Below are positions 8,208-15,457 of a stretch of 64,000 bases of DNA, piece after piece. This DNA is from DATKIY01 sp963726755 (GTDB lineage Bacteria > Actinomycetota > Actinomycetes > JAHEKZ01), in the NCBI GenBank assembly GCA_963726755.1, contig CAVSDB010000003.1, forward strand, positions 372,001 through 436,000, given 5' to 3'. Each line of letters begins with the position of its first letter. The stretch's first letter is position 1. A model generated the notes under the pieces. It had not been told where the DNA came from and did no database searches. It saw only the letters and a list, made by a program, of their open reading frames with translations. The position numbers and the translations under genes are program-made.

Positions 8208-9025
8208 TTAACCCATCCCTCCGAACTGACCCCCGGTGACAGGCAACGTAACGCCGGAGACGTAGTCACTGTCGGGTGATACAAGAAACGCGGTGACGTT
8301 GGCGACGTCATCGGGTTGGCCGAATCGACCCAGGGGGATCATCTCGCGCAGTGAGGTTCGAATCTCAGCCGGGATACCGAGCGGGGATCCTTCGGATTTC
8401 TCCGCCGTTAACCGTGTCTCGATGAAGCCAGGTGCCACCGCGTTGACGTTGATGCCAACTGGACCCAGTTCGAGTGCGAGCGTCTTGACGAGCGCGATTA
8501 GTCCGCCCTTGGCGACCGTGTAGTTGGCCTGCCCAGGGTTTCCGGTGAGGGCCGCCACAGACGACGTGAAGACAATCTTGCGCTGGTGGTCGACGTGACC
8601 AGTCGCCGCGATCTCAGCCTTGGCCGCTGGTCGCATCACGGACAGCGCCGCTTGAGTCGTCTGCCAGGCCGTTCGGAGGTTGGCGTCGAGGGCGACGTCG
8701 AGATCGTCGTCGCTCTGCTGGTGGAACATCCGGTCGCGAGTCGTGCCCGCGTTGTTGACGACGATGTCGACGGTGCCGAACCGTTCGACGGCCGCGTCGA
8801 CGACGCTACGTGCGATGGCCGGGTCCGACGTGCTTCCGAGGACGCTGACGACGTCCGCGCCCGTGGCGATGAGGCCGTCGCTAACTCCTGGAGTGGCGCA
8901 GCGTCGAGGTCGTTCAGAACCAGTCGCGCACCGTCGCTTGCCAACCTGCGGGCGGTGGCCGCGCCGATGCCTCGTGCAGCACCGGTGACGATCGCCACGC
9001 GGCCAGCGACGGGAGCCGAAGCCAC
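8208..9025 (-). CDS. fabG: SDR-family 3-oxoacyl-ACP reductase, FabG-type (one frameshift)
   Basis: The N-terminus has the Rossmann motif VAIVTGAARGIGAATARRLA and the NDLD element. After one frameshift near 8880 the remainder continues through TGADVVSVLG and NNAGTTRDRMF, the catalytic serine (IVFTSSVAALTGNPGQ), YTVAKGG (Tyr-Lys) and VNAVAPGFIETRL. The joined length is about 272 aa. The enzyme reduces 3-oxoacyl-ACP (or CoA) with NAD(P)H. Position directly before hadA and hadB suggests it supplies the 3-hydroxyacyl substrate they dehydrate. It could instead act on an acyl-CoA; the sequence does not decide this. Confidence 0.82.
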
Positions 9026-9038
9026 GAGCGAGCCGGGG

Positions 9039-9203
9039 CTAACGAGTTTCGCGGTGCTCGGTGTGCTTGCCGCAGTTCGGGCAGAACTTCTGCATCGCTA
9101 TGCGGTCCGGGTCGTTACGCCGGTTCTTCTTGGTGATGTAGTTGCGGTGCTTACAGTCCGCGCACGCCATCGTGATCTTGGGGCGAACGTCGCTCTTGGC
9201 CAC
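9039..9203 (-). CDS. rpmG: 50S ribosomal protein L33
   Basis: A 54 aa ribosomal protein starting VAKSDVRPKITMACADC and ending CGKHTEHRETR. Two CxxC pairs (CADC and CPNC) show the zinc-binding form. The GTG at 9201-9203 is preceded by AAGGAG at a spacing of seven bases, which decides the start. It is followed by fabG/hadAB and preceded by tRNA-Met and tRNA-Thr. Confidence 0.96.
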   Translation of the reverse strand: MAKSDVRPKITMACADCKHRNYITKKNRRNDPDRIAMQKFCPNCGKHTEHRETR

Positions 9204-9262
9204 CGGGACTCCTTGTTTGCTGACGAACTGGTTTGCTGAAAACGCTGAGCTGTGCTTGCTGG

Positions 9263-9336
9263 TAGCGGAGGCCGGATTTGAACCGGCGACACAACGATTA
9301 TGAGCCGTTTGCTCTGCCAACCTGAGCTACTCCGCC
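9263..9336 (-). tRNA. tRNA-Met (CAT)
   Basis: Minus-strand cloverleaf with acceptor GGCGGAG pairing with CTCCGCT, D arm AGCTCAGGTTGGCAGAGC, anticodon loop CTCATAA (anticodon CAT), and T arm GGTTCAAATCC. The acceptor 1-72 pair is G-U, not the mismatch of initiator tRNA, so it is read as elongator Met (or a tRNA-Ile2 with modified CAT, which sequence alone cannot exclude). Confidence 0.9.
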
Positions 9337-9386
9337 GTCCGAACCACCACCGAGACCGTAATGCTGGACTCGAGCGCTGGCCCCAG

Positions 9387-9459
9387 AGCCCCAATACGGA
9401 ATCGAACCGTAGACCTTCTCCTTACCATGGAGACGCTCTGCCGTCTGAGCTATTGGGGC
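9387..9459 (-). tRNA. tRNA-Thr (GGT)
   Basis: Minus-strand cloverleaf with acceptor GCCCCAA/TTGGGGC, anticodon stem CTCC/GGAG around the loop ATGGTAA (anticodon GGT), and T arm GGTTCGATTCC. It lies 50 bases from tRNA-Met, probably on one precursor. Confidence 0.93.
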
Positions 9460-9500
9460 GTGCTCGCGCCAGCGAGCCTCGACAGATTACACGGGAGCGG

Positions 9501-9564
9501 TCGTGGCGGAGAAATCGGCCGGGGTGCCCTCGGTGACCCTCCGGTGCCAAAGTAGGGCATGGCC
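9501..9564 (+). repeat. Direct repeat copy 1 (leader of nucleotidyltransferase gene)
   Basis: This 64 bp segment recurs at 10328-10392 with roughly 80-85% identity by eye. Shared landmarks are CGTGGCGGAGA, TCGGCCGG, GTGCCCT and GGTGCCAAAGTAGGG followed by CATGGCC. The copy ends with the ATG of the nucleotidyltransferase gene. Two adjacent genes therefore share nearly the same upstream sequence and start. Confidence 0.8.
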
Positions 9565-10359
9565 CCGTGGCAGCTCGTCGATCAGTTGCGCTCATGGGCC
9601 GAGGCCACCGAATGGTGTCAATGGGTGGAACTGGCCGGTTCGTTAGCCCGTGACGCTGGTGATCACCGTTCCGATGTCGACGCCGGAGTCGGCGTGGAGC
9701 AAGATTTCCCGTTCTCGCGCGCTCGCGATGAGGCTCTGGATGCGATGCTCGGATTCTCACCAGTTGCTGACAGCTTGGTTCAAATCCTTGGCACCGACCC
9801 CGCGCCGACTGAGCACCTCATCATTCAGTACCAAGATGGCCGGCAACTGAGCGTCGTGGTGTCGCTCGCCCACCTCAGACCAGGGCTGCCACCTGGCGCT
9901 CGAGCGGTGTTCGATCGGGCGGGCCAACTCGCCAAGCCATGGAAACCGGAGTCACTGAGCGCGTCCTCGGCGCAGACCCGTGAATGGGCATTCCTCGCCT
10001 GGTGGGCGCTGAGTGACGTCGCCAAGCACAGTGAACGCGGATCAATTTGGCGAGCGTTGACCTCGCTTGACGAGGCAAGGGGCATGACCTGGCGACTGCA
10101 CGCGGCGTCCCTGGGCGTCGACTACCCAACTTTCGGCGCAGTGAGTGTCGAGAACGCCAATCTGCCCGCGCCTATCGGCATGGCGCACACGATGGTGGCC
10201 AAGCCCGACCGACAACTCATTCTGTCCGCGGCGACTGCCCTGAGCGTCGTTCTCGAATCCCTCACCGCAGAACTGGAGGTTGCGGGGATGAGTCAGTTGG
10301 CAATGGGGAGGATTAGGAGCGCGGCGCTCGTGGCGGAGAGGTCGGCCGGAGTGCCCTAG
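9559..10359 (+). CDS. Nucleotidyltransferase-fold protein of unknown substrate
   Basis: A 266 aa protein I do not recognise as a named gene. Residues about 25-50 read ELAGSLARDAGDHRSDVDAG, which fits the polymerase-beta nucleotidyltransferase signature G-S-x(10)-D-x-D. A mainly helical C-terminal half follows (WAFLAWWALSDVAKHSERGS, LEARG-like helices), as in kanamycin/lincosamide nucleotidyltransferase relatives. A third acidic residue may lie in QLSVVVSLAH or nearby but is not obvious. The gene stands alone on the plus strand and is bracketed by two copies of a 64 bp repeat, the second covering its last ten codons. Substrate (small molecule, tRNA or protein) cannot be judged. Confidence 0.65.
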   Translation: MAPWQLVDQLRSWAEATEWCQWVELAGSLARDAGDHRSDVDAGVGVEQDFPFSRARDEALDAMLGFSPVADSLVQILGTDPAPTEHLIIQYQDGRQLSVVVSLAHLRPGLPPGARAVFDRAGQLAKPWKPESLSASSAQTREWAFLAWWALSDVAKHSERGSIWRALTSLDEARGMTWRLHAASLGVDYPTFGAVSVENANLPAPIGMAHTMVAKPDRQLILSAATALSVVLESLTAELEVAGMSQLAMGRIRSAALVAERSAGVP

Positions 10360-10392
10360 ACGGCTGCCCGGTGCCAAAGTAGGGGCATGGCC
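10328..10392 (+). repeat. Direct repeat copy 2 (end of nucleotidyltransferase gene to start of next gene)
   Basis: The second copy of the 64-65 bp repeat covers the last codons of the nucleotidyltransferase gene, the short gap, and the ATG of the Gly/Ser-repeat gene at 10387. Copies 1 and 2 lie 827 bp apart in the same orientation. This is what an unequal crossover or duplicated junction would leave. Confidence 0.8.
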
Positions 10393-10750
10393 TCGATCCG
10401 CAGCCGTTGGTCCCTGTGGTCCCGCGACAGTTTCCTGTCCGTCGGCTCGACGGGCAGCGCGTTCTCGATCGGTGGGGTCGGCAGTTTCGGGTCGATCTTG
10501 TCTGTGGGTTCGGCGGGGTCGATCGGCTCTGTGGGGTCGGCTGGCTCGATCGGTTCCATCGCGTCCGCCGGCTCGATTGGGTCCGCGTTCAGCGCTGGTA
10601 GTCGCGGGGCAGTGGCGTCCGCGGGTCAGTCGGCTCGATGGCCGGTCGCTGGGACGCCAACGCCGGATCGTCGGTGGTGCGCTGGCGGCCAGTGCAGTTG
10701 TGATCGCGTCGTACACGCTGTGGATGTCCCGTCGGAGTGAGACCGAGTAG
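10387..10750 (+). CDS. Gly/Ser-repeat small membrane protein (one frameshift)
   Basis: The N-terminus reads MASIRSRWSLWSRDSFLSVG and is followed by about 65 residues of imperfect five- and six-residue repeats rich in GS (SVGSAGSIGS, SAGSIGSAFSAGS). After a one-base shift near 10630 the frame ends with a membrane helix and basic tail, IVGGALAASAVVIASYTLW then MSRRSETE. The expected product is about 121 aa: a repeat domain anchored by one C-terminal helix. Similar GS-repeat proteins of unknown role occur in other actinobacteria, as I recall. The stop overlaps the GTG of the hydrolase gene (TAGTG), so the two are probably co-transcribed. Confidence 0.55.
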
Positions 10751-11893
10751 TGCCATACGGCTACCTGATCACGGTTCTGCTTGTCGGAGTTCCCCACCGC
10801 GCTTTGCCTTGTTCCGATCCGTCGTCCGTGGGCGCTGGGACGGTTCAGTTTCCGGGTGACTTCTCTGCTCAACGAGCAACCGTTCCTGGCCATCTACTGG
10901 TTGGTCGCGTCCACTGCGTTGCTGTTCGCGCAAGGTGACGCAACGTCGTCGGTCGGACGTGCCAGTGTCGTTCTGGCAGCACTCGTGCTGATTGGGCTGT
11001 TCATCGTCGTGGGTCGAGCCGCCCGAACGCGCGCAACAGCCGAAGCGTCGCTACGTGAAGCGATCCCCGGTTGGAGCCGCTCGCAGCGGATGAGGTTGCC
11101 GATGACGCGGATTCTGCTTGCGCCGTTCTGCGGTGAGGCGTTCGGACGTCGAACACATCACTGACATTTCGTACGGACCGTTTGGCGAACGCAATCTGCT
11201 CGACGTCTACCGTCGCGCGTTCGTCACCGACCGAACGCGCCGACTGTTCGTGCACTTCCACGGCGGCGGTTCTCAGTCTGGTCACAAGGATCGCGAGGCG
11301 CAGGTCGTTGCTGTACCGGCTTGGCGAGCCGCGGCTGGGTTTGTGTGAGCACGAACTACCGACTGGCGCCGTGAGGCTGAGTTTCCCGACTACCTCGTGG
11401 ACGCCAAGCGTGTGGTGGCTTGGCTGCGTGAACATGGCGAGGAGTACGGGGCCGATCCCTCGACGATCGTTGTTTCGGGGAGTTCCGCCGGCGCACACAT
11501 CGCGACGATGCTTGCGCTGACTGCAAACGACCCGAGGTTCCAACCCGGATTCGAGCAAGCCGACACGTCCGTCAGCGCAGTGGTCCCGTTGTACGGGTAC
11601 TACGGGCCGGTGGCGGGTGCGCCCGGACTTCCGTCGTCGCCACTTGACTACGACGCGGCGACTGCCCCGCCGTTCTTCGTGATACACGGGAGCAACGACA
11701 CGTACGTCTCACCGCGGGGGGCACGCGATCTCGTCGAGAAGTTGCGTCGCGAATCCGCACAACCGGTCGTCTACGCCGAACTTCCTGGCGCGCAGCACAC
11801 TTTCGATCTGTTCCACTCCGCTTCGTTTTGACTCGGTTGTCGACACGATCGAGCAGTTCGTCGATTGGGTTCGTGGCCGAGCCTGGAGCATAG
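10750..11893 (+). CDS. Membrane-anchored alpha/beta hydrolase (several frameshifts)
   Basis: Pieces in all three frames join into one protein of about 380 aa. It begins VPYGYLITVLLVGVP (GTG at 10750), then two or three membrane segments (PFLAIYWLVASTALLFAQGD; VVLAALVLIGLFIVVGRAA). A carboxylesterase-type hydrolase follows: LFVHFHGGG oxyanion motif, WVCVSTNYRLAP, DAKRVVAWLREHGEEYGADP, the nucleophile elbow VSGSSAGAHIA, PPFFVIHGSNDTYVSP (Asp) and LPGAQHTFDLF (His). Frame changes fall near 10793, 11125, 11310-11335, 11825 and possibly 11870, so the exact stop (11893 here) is uncertain. Substrate is unknown. Complete catalytic motifs across so many frames favour sequence errors over decay, but decay is not excluded. 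Confidence 0.65.
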
Positions 11894-11901
11894 AACGTCA
11901 A

Positions 11902-11936
11902 GGCCCCCGGCTCGGGCGATGCCGAAACCGGGGGCC
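11902..11936. terminator. GC-rich hairpin between the hydrolase gene and tRNA-Tyr
   Basis: GGCCCCCGG at 11902-11910 pairs perfectly with CCGGGGGCC at 11928-11936, with further pairing (CTCGG/CCGA) inside the loop. It lies 3' of both the plus-strand hydrolase gene and the minus-strand tRNA-Tyr, so it may terminate both. The T-run is weak on either side, as is usual in high-GC actinobacteria. Confidence 0.65.
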
Positions 11937-11943
11937 AATGACG

Positions 11944-12025
11944 TGGCAGGTGTTGGGTTCGAACCAACGTAGGCTGAGCCGGCGGATTTACAGTCCGCTC
12001 CCTTTGGCCACTCGGGCAACCTGCC
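11944..12025 (-). tRNA. tRNA-Tyr (GTA)
   Basis: Class II cloverleaf on the minus strand: acceptor GGCAGGT with ACCTGCC, anticodon stem GCGGA/TCCGC around CTGTAAA (anticodon GTA), a long variable arm, and T arm GGTTCGAACCC. It is adjacent to yajQ. Confidence 0.94.
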
Positions 12026-12145
12026 AGGTCGCCGTCCAGGGACGGCGGTCAGAAAGATTACCGCAGCCATCGAGTCCGTCGTCGAGCGTGGGGCGTCGTA
12101 CGGGCTTCGCTAGGCTGACAGCCCGTTCGCAACAGGGAGGTCGCG

Positions 12146-12638
12146 GTGGCCAACGCTTCGTTCGACATCGTCAGCAAGGTCGATCGACAGGAAATCGACA
12201 ATGCCCTCAATCAGGCCGTCAAGGAGCTGAGCCAGCGGTTCGACTTCAAGAACACCGGCGCGAGCATCGAGTGGCAGGGCGAGACGGCGATCGAGATCCG
12301 CGCCAACGCGCGAGGAGCGCGCAAAGGCGGCGCTCGACGTCTTCAAGGACAAGCTGGTCAAGCGGAAGGTGTCGCTGAAGCACCTCGACGCTGGCGAGCC
12401 GGCGGCGTCTGGTCGGGAGTACAAGATCGCGTGCTCCCTGAAGGAAGGCATCAATCAGGAGAACGCGAAGAAGATCTCGAAGATCATTCGCGACGAGGGA
12501 CCAAAGAGCGTCAAGCCGCAGATTCAGGGCGACGAACTACGCGTGACCAGCAAGAGCCGCGACGATCTGCAAGCCGTCCAAACGCTCCTGAACGGCAAAG
12601 ACCTGGACGTCGCCCTCCAGTACGTCAACTACCGCTAA
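12146..12638 (+). CDS. yajQ: YajQ family cyclic-di-GMP/nucleotide-binding protein (one frameshift)
   Basis: The first part, VANASFDIVSKVDRQEIDN, continues to FDFKNTGASIEWQGETAIEI. After a one-base shift near 12308 the second part runs ALDVFKDKLVKRKVSLKHLD, INQENAKKISKIIRDEGPKS and ends DVALQYVNYR. The joined length is 163-164 aa, the family norm. YajQ has two ferredoxin-like domains; some members bind c-di-GMP and act as transcriptional co-regulators, while others bind nucleic acid. GTG at 12146 follows AGGGAGG at good spacing. It is convergent with the PYROXD2-like gene across an inverted-repeat element that starts at its stop codon. Confidence 0.92.
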
Positions 12639-12840
12639 ACCCTTCTAAGAACGACGCGTTCTCCCGCACTGGTGCAACAAACTCCACACTCATGCTGTGG
12701 ATAGCCATGCGCAATCGTCTACTCGTGTCCGTGGGGACTCGGTCGCGAACGGACACGTACTTCACGTTTTCCACAGCATGAACCCAGAGAATGTTGCGTG
12801 TATGCGGGAGAACGCGTCGTTCTTAGAAAAGGGTGTTAGC
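12634..12840. repeat. Inverted-repeat element, about 200 bp (MITE-like)
   Basis: Imperfect arms of about 68 bp at 12634-12701 and 12770-12840 are reverse complements. Each contains CTAAGAACGACGCGTTCTC, a GCAACA block and TCATGCTGTGGA. The loop carries its own inverted repeat (CGTGTCCGT and ACGGACACG). A third arm occurs at 49547-49605. The element fills the gap between the convergent yajQ and oxidoreductase genes and could act as a two-way terminator. It has no open frame of note and looks like a small non-autonomous repeat; no transposase for it is seen here. Confidence 0.75.
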
Positions 12841-12875
12841 GGTTCGAGCGAGTTGGTTCGAAGAGGGTTGGGTTC

Positions 12876-14482
12876 TTAGGATTTGAGGGCTTTGTCGCGG
12901 CGCATTTCGCGGACGACGTGGTGGCCGGGCATTCCGGTGACGCCGCCGCCGGCGTGCGTGGCCGAGGAGCCCTGGTACAGCCCCTTGATCGGAGTGCGGT
13001 AGTCGGCGTAGCCGACCGCTGGACGCATGTGGAACAGCTGGTCGACGGTGAGCTCACCGTGGAAGATGTTCCCGCCGATCAGGCCGAAGTCGCGCTCCAT
13101 CTCGTACGGTCCGATGATCTGCTCGTGCAGGATGGAGTCCTTGAAGCCCGGGGCCACTAGGTCGAAACGGTCGTACAACCGGTTCGGCGTACGCCTTGAG
13201 TTCGGCGTCGTGCGGTTCCTTGCTCCACGACTCGGGCACCCACTGCGTGAACATCGACATGATGTGCTTGCCCTCGGGCGCCAACGTCGGGTCGAACACC
13301 GTCGGGATCTCGCAGTCGGAGAACGGCAGCGTGGCGGCCTTGCCCGAACGTGCCTCTTGGTACGCCGTCTCGAGGTACTCCAGGTCGTCCATGATGCTGA
13401 TCGCACCACCGTGAATCCGTGGGTCGAACCCGGGGTCGGCGGTGAAGTCTGGCAACCGATCAAGCGCCAGGTTGATCTTCACTGTGCCGGACCGCGAACG
13501 CCACTGCTCGATGTCGTGCACGAAAGTCGTCAGGCAGGTGTGAGCGGTCGATCTGGTCCAAGAAGGTGATCTGCGGGTGGCACGTCGTGACGACCAGATC
13601 CGCCTTGATCTCTTCGCCGCCCCTGAGGACGACGCCGGTGACGCGTCCGTTCTGCACGGTCACCTGCTCGACTGGCGAGTTGACGCGGACCTCTGCGCCG
13701 AACGACTCGGCGGCCGCACGACACGCGTCGGAGACCGCGCCCATGCCGCCGACGGGCATCCCCCATGAACCGACCTGGCCTTCGTCCTCTTCACCGACGG
13801 AGTGGTGCATCAGCACGTACGCCGTGCCAGGACTCATCGGTCCGGCCCACGTTCCGATAATGCCGTTGACCGACTGGTTGCCGATGACGACCGGGCTCTC
13901 GAACCAGCGGCTCAGCAAGTCAGCAGCGCTCATCGTGAACAACCTGGTGATGTCTGCGACAGTCCGTTCGTCAATCTGCTTTCGCAGCGCCCACGTCAGC
14001 ATGCCGAGGTCTTTGATGTCCCCGAACTTCTTGGAACCGACGTGCGGAGGAGTCTCGTCGAGCAACGGGTGCAGGATGTTCGCGATCCGGCCGATCCACT
14101 CGTAGTACGGACCGATCGCGTCGGCGTCCTTCTTCGAGAACTGCGCGTACGAGTCGTGCGAACGTGCGCTGTCACCGTCGAGTAGCGAACGACCGTCGGG
14201 CAACGGCGTGTAGCCCATACCGAGCGGATTGATCTTGTAGCCGTGCTTGGCGAGCTGGAGGTCCTTGAGGATGTACTCCGGCATCAGGCTCATCGTGTAC
14301 GACAGCGTCGTCACCTTGAACTCGGGCGCATCAGCCCATGGCTGGCTGGTGTCCGCGGCGCCACCGGTCTTGTGTCGCGACTCGAGGACCACGACCTTCT
14401 TGCCGTACTTCGCCAGATACGCCGCCGCGACGAGGCCGTTGTGGCCACCGCCGATCACGACCGCGTCGTACGTGTTCGCCAT
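12876..14482 (-). CDS. PYROXD2/phytoene-dehydrogenase-like FAD oxidoreductase (two frameshifts)
   Basis: The product starts MANTYDAVVIGGGHNGLVAA, a Rossmann FAD motif, followed by KKVVVLESRHKTGGAADTS. The middle has GPMSPGTAYVLMHH and VGGMGAVSDACRAAAE; the C-terminal end has HGELTVDQLFHMRP, YRTPIKGLYQGSSATHAGGG and VTGMPGHH. These mark the COG1233 group related to human PYROXD2 and to carotenoid desaturases. Frame changes near 13525 and 13190 split the gene; joined length is about 534 aa. The substrate is unknown, and no carotenoid genes are nearby. ATG at 14480-14482 follows CAGGAGCAGAACC. A TetR-type palindrome lies about 45 bases upstream. Confidence 0.8.
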
Positions 14483-14524
14483 GGTTCTGCTCCTGAGTCG
14501 GGGGTACAGCGACCACAATACTGA

Positions 14525-14540
14525 CTGACTGTTCAGTTAG
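14525..14540. promoter_or_regulatory. Candidate TetR-family operator
   Basis: CTGACTG TT CAGTTAG forms a 7+2+7 palindrome with one mismatch, embedded in a run of CTGA repeats. It lies between the divergent-looking end of htpX (14554) and the start of the PYROXD2-like gene (14482), where that gene's promoter should be. The sequence resembles operators of TetR-family repressors. No tetR gene lies beside it. Confidence 0.5.
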
Positions 14541-14553
14541 CCAGTCTTTGGCA

Positions 14554-15411
14554 CTAACGAAGTCCGGCCATCTCCTCCAGCCGAGCGACCCGGTCGGCCG
14601 TCGGGGGGTGAGTCGAGAACAACCGCGACATTCCGCCCATCCGGAACGGGTTGGCGATCATCAGGGCGCTGGCGGTCTGCAGCTCGGGCTCCGGCGGAAG
14701 GGGCGCCGCTTGGGTCCCGGCTTCGAGCTTGCGCAGTGCGCTGGCCAGCGCCATCGGATCGCCGGTGATCTCTGATCCCGACTGATCAGCCTGGTACTCC
14801 CTCGACCGGCTGATCGCGAACTGGATGAGCGACGCTGCGATCGGACCCAAGATCATCAACAGCAGTGCCCCGATCGGGTTGCCGCGCTCACCGCCACGAC
14901 CGCCCATTGGAATGAGCCACGCAAACTGCGCGACGAACATGATCACTGCTGCCAACGTCGCAGCCACCGACGCGATCAGGATGTCGCGGTTGTAAACGTG
15001 CGCCAACTCATGTGACAGCACCCCGCGCAGTTCTCTTTCGTCGAGCAACTCCAAGATGCCCTGCGTGCAACAGACCGCGGCGTTCTGCGGGTTGCGCCCA
15101 GTGGCGAAAGCGTTCGGCGCCATCGTCGGTGACACATGCAGCGAGGGCATCGGCTGACCCTGCTGAGACGACAGGTCGCGAACGATCCGGTACATCACCG
15201 GCTGCTCCGCCTCGGTGACCGGTTGCGCGTGCATCGATCGAAGCGCGAGTTTGCCGCTGTTCCAATACGAGAAGGCGTTGATCCCGATCGCGATGAATAG
15301 CGCGATGACCAACCCTTGCGTACCACCAAGCCAGGCACCGATGAGCAGGATCAACCCACCGAGAGCCCCCAGTAGGAAGGCGGTCTTCAGACCGTTCGCG
15401 TATCTATGCAC
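14554..15411 (-). CDS. htpX: Membrane zinc metalloprotease HtpX
   Basis: HtpX is an M48 protease that degrades misfolded membrane proteins. The 285 aa protein has two N-terminal membrane helices (residues about 9-50), the zinc motif HELAH near residue 140 with the third ligand in SREYQADQSGSEITGDP, and two further helices between them (VAATLAAVIMFVAQFAWLI; IGALLLMILGPIAASLIQF). It starts with GTG at 15411, preceded by AAGTGAAGG. It lies just downstream of the nuo2 cluster on the same strand, as in Streptomyces, but 46 bases separate it from nuoN2 and it may have its own promoter. Confidence 0.93.
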   Translation of the reverse strand: MHRYANGLKTAFLLGALGGLILLIGAWLGGTQGLVIALFIAIGINAFSYWNSGKLALRSMHAQPVTEAEQPVMYRIVRDLSSQQGQPMPSLHVSPTMAPNAFATGRNPQNAAVCCTQGILELLDERELRGVLSHELAHVYNRDILIASVAATLAAVIMFVAQFAWLIPMGGRGGERGNPIGALLLMILGPIAASLIQFAISRSREYQADQSGSEITGDPMALASALRKLEAGTQAAPLPPEPELQTASALMIANPFRMGGMSRLFSTHPPTADRVARLEEMAGLR

Positions 15412-15457
15412 CCTTCACTTCTACCATCCGTGACAGGCACCGCAAGACCACAGGACC

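Noticed and set aside
10356..10559. Minus-strand open frame of repeated Glu/Asp-Pro-Ile/Thr units opposite the GS-repeat gene
   Set aside because: It is the mirror of the GS-repeat codons, has no membrane or start signals, and the plus frame has a matching N-terminus, C-terminal helix and downstream overlap. Kept as the less likely strand.
10430..10610. CRISPR-like appearance of short repeats in the GS-repeat gene
   Set aside because: Units are variable codon repeats without unique spacers; no cas genes are nearby.
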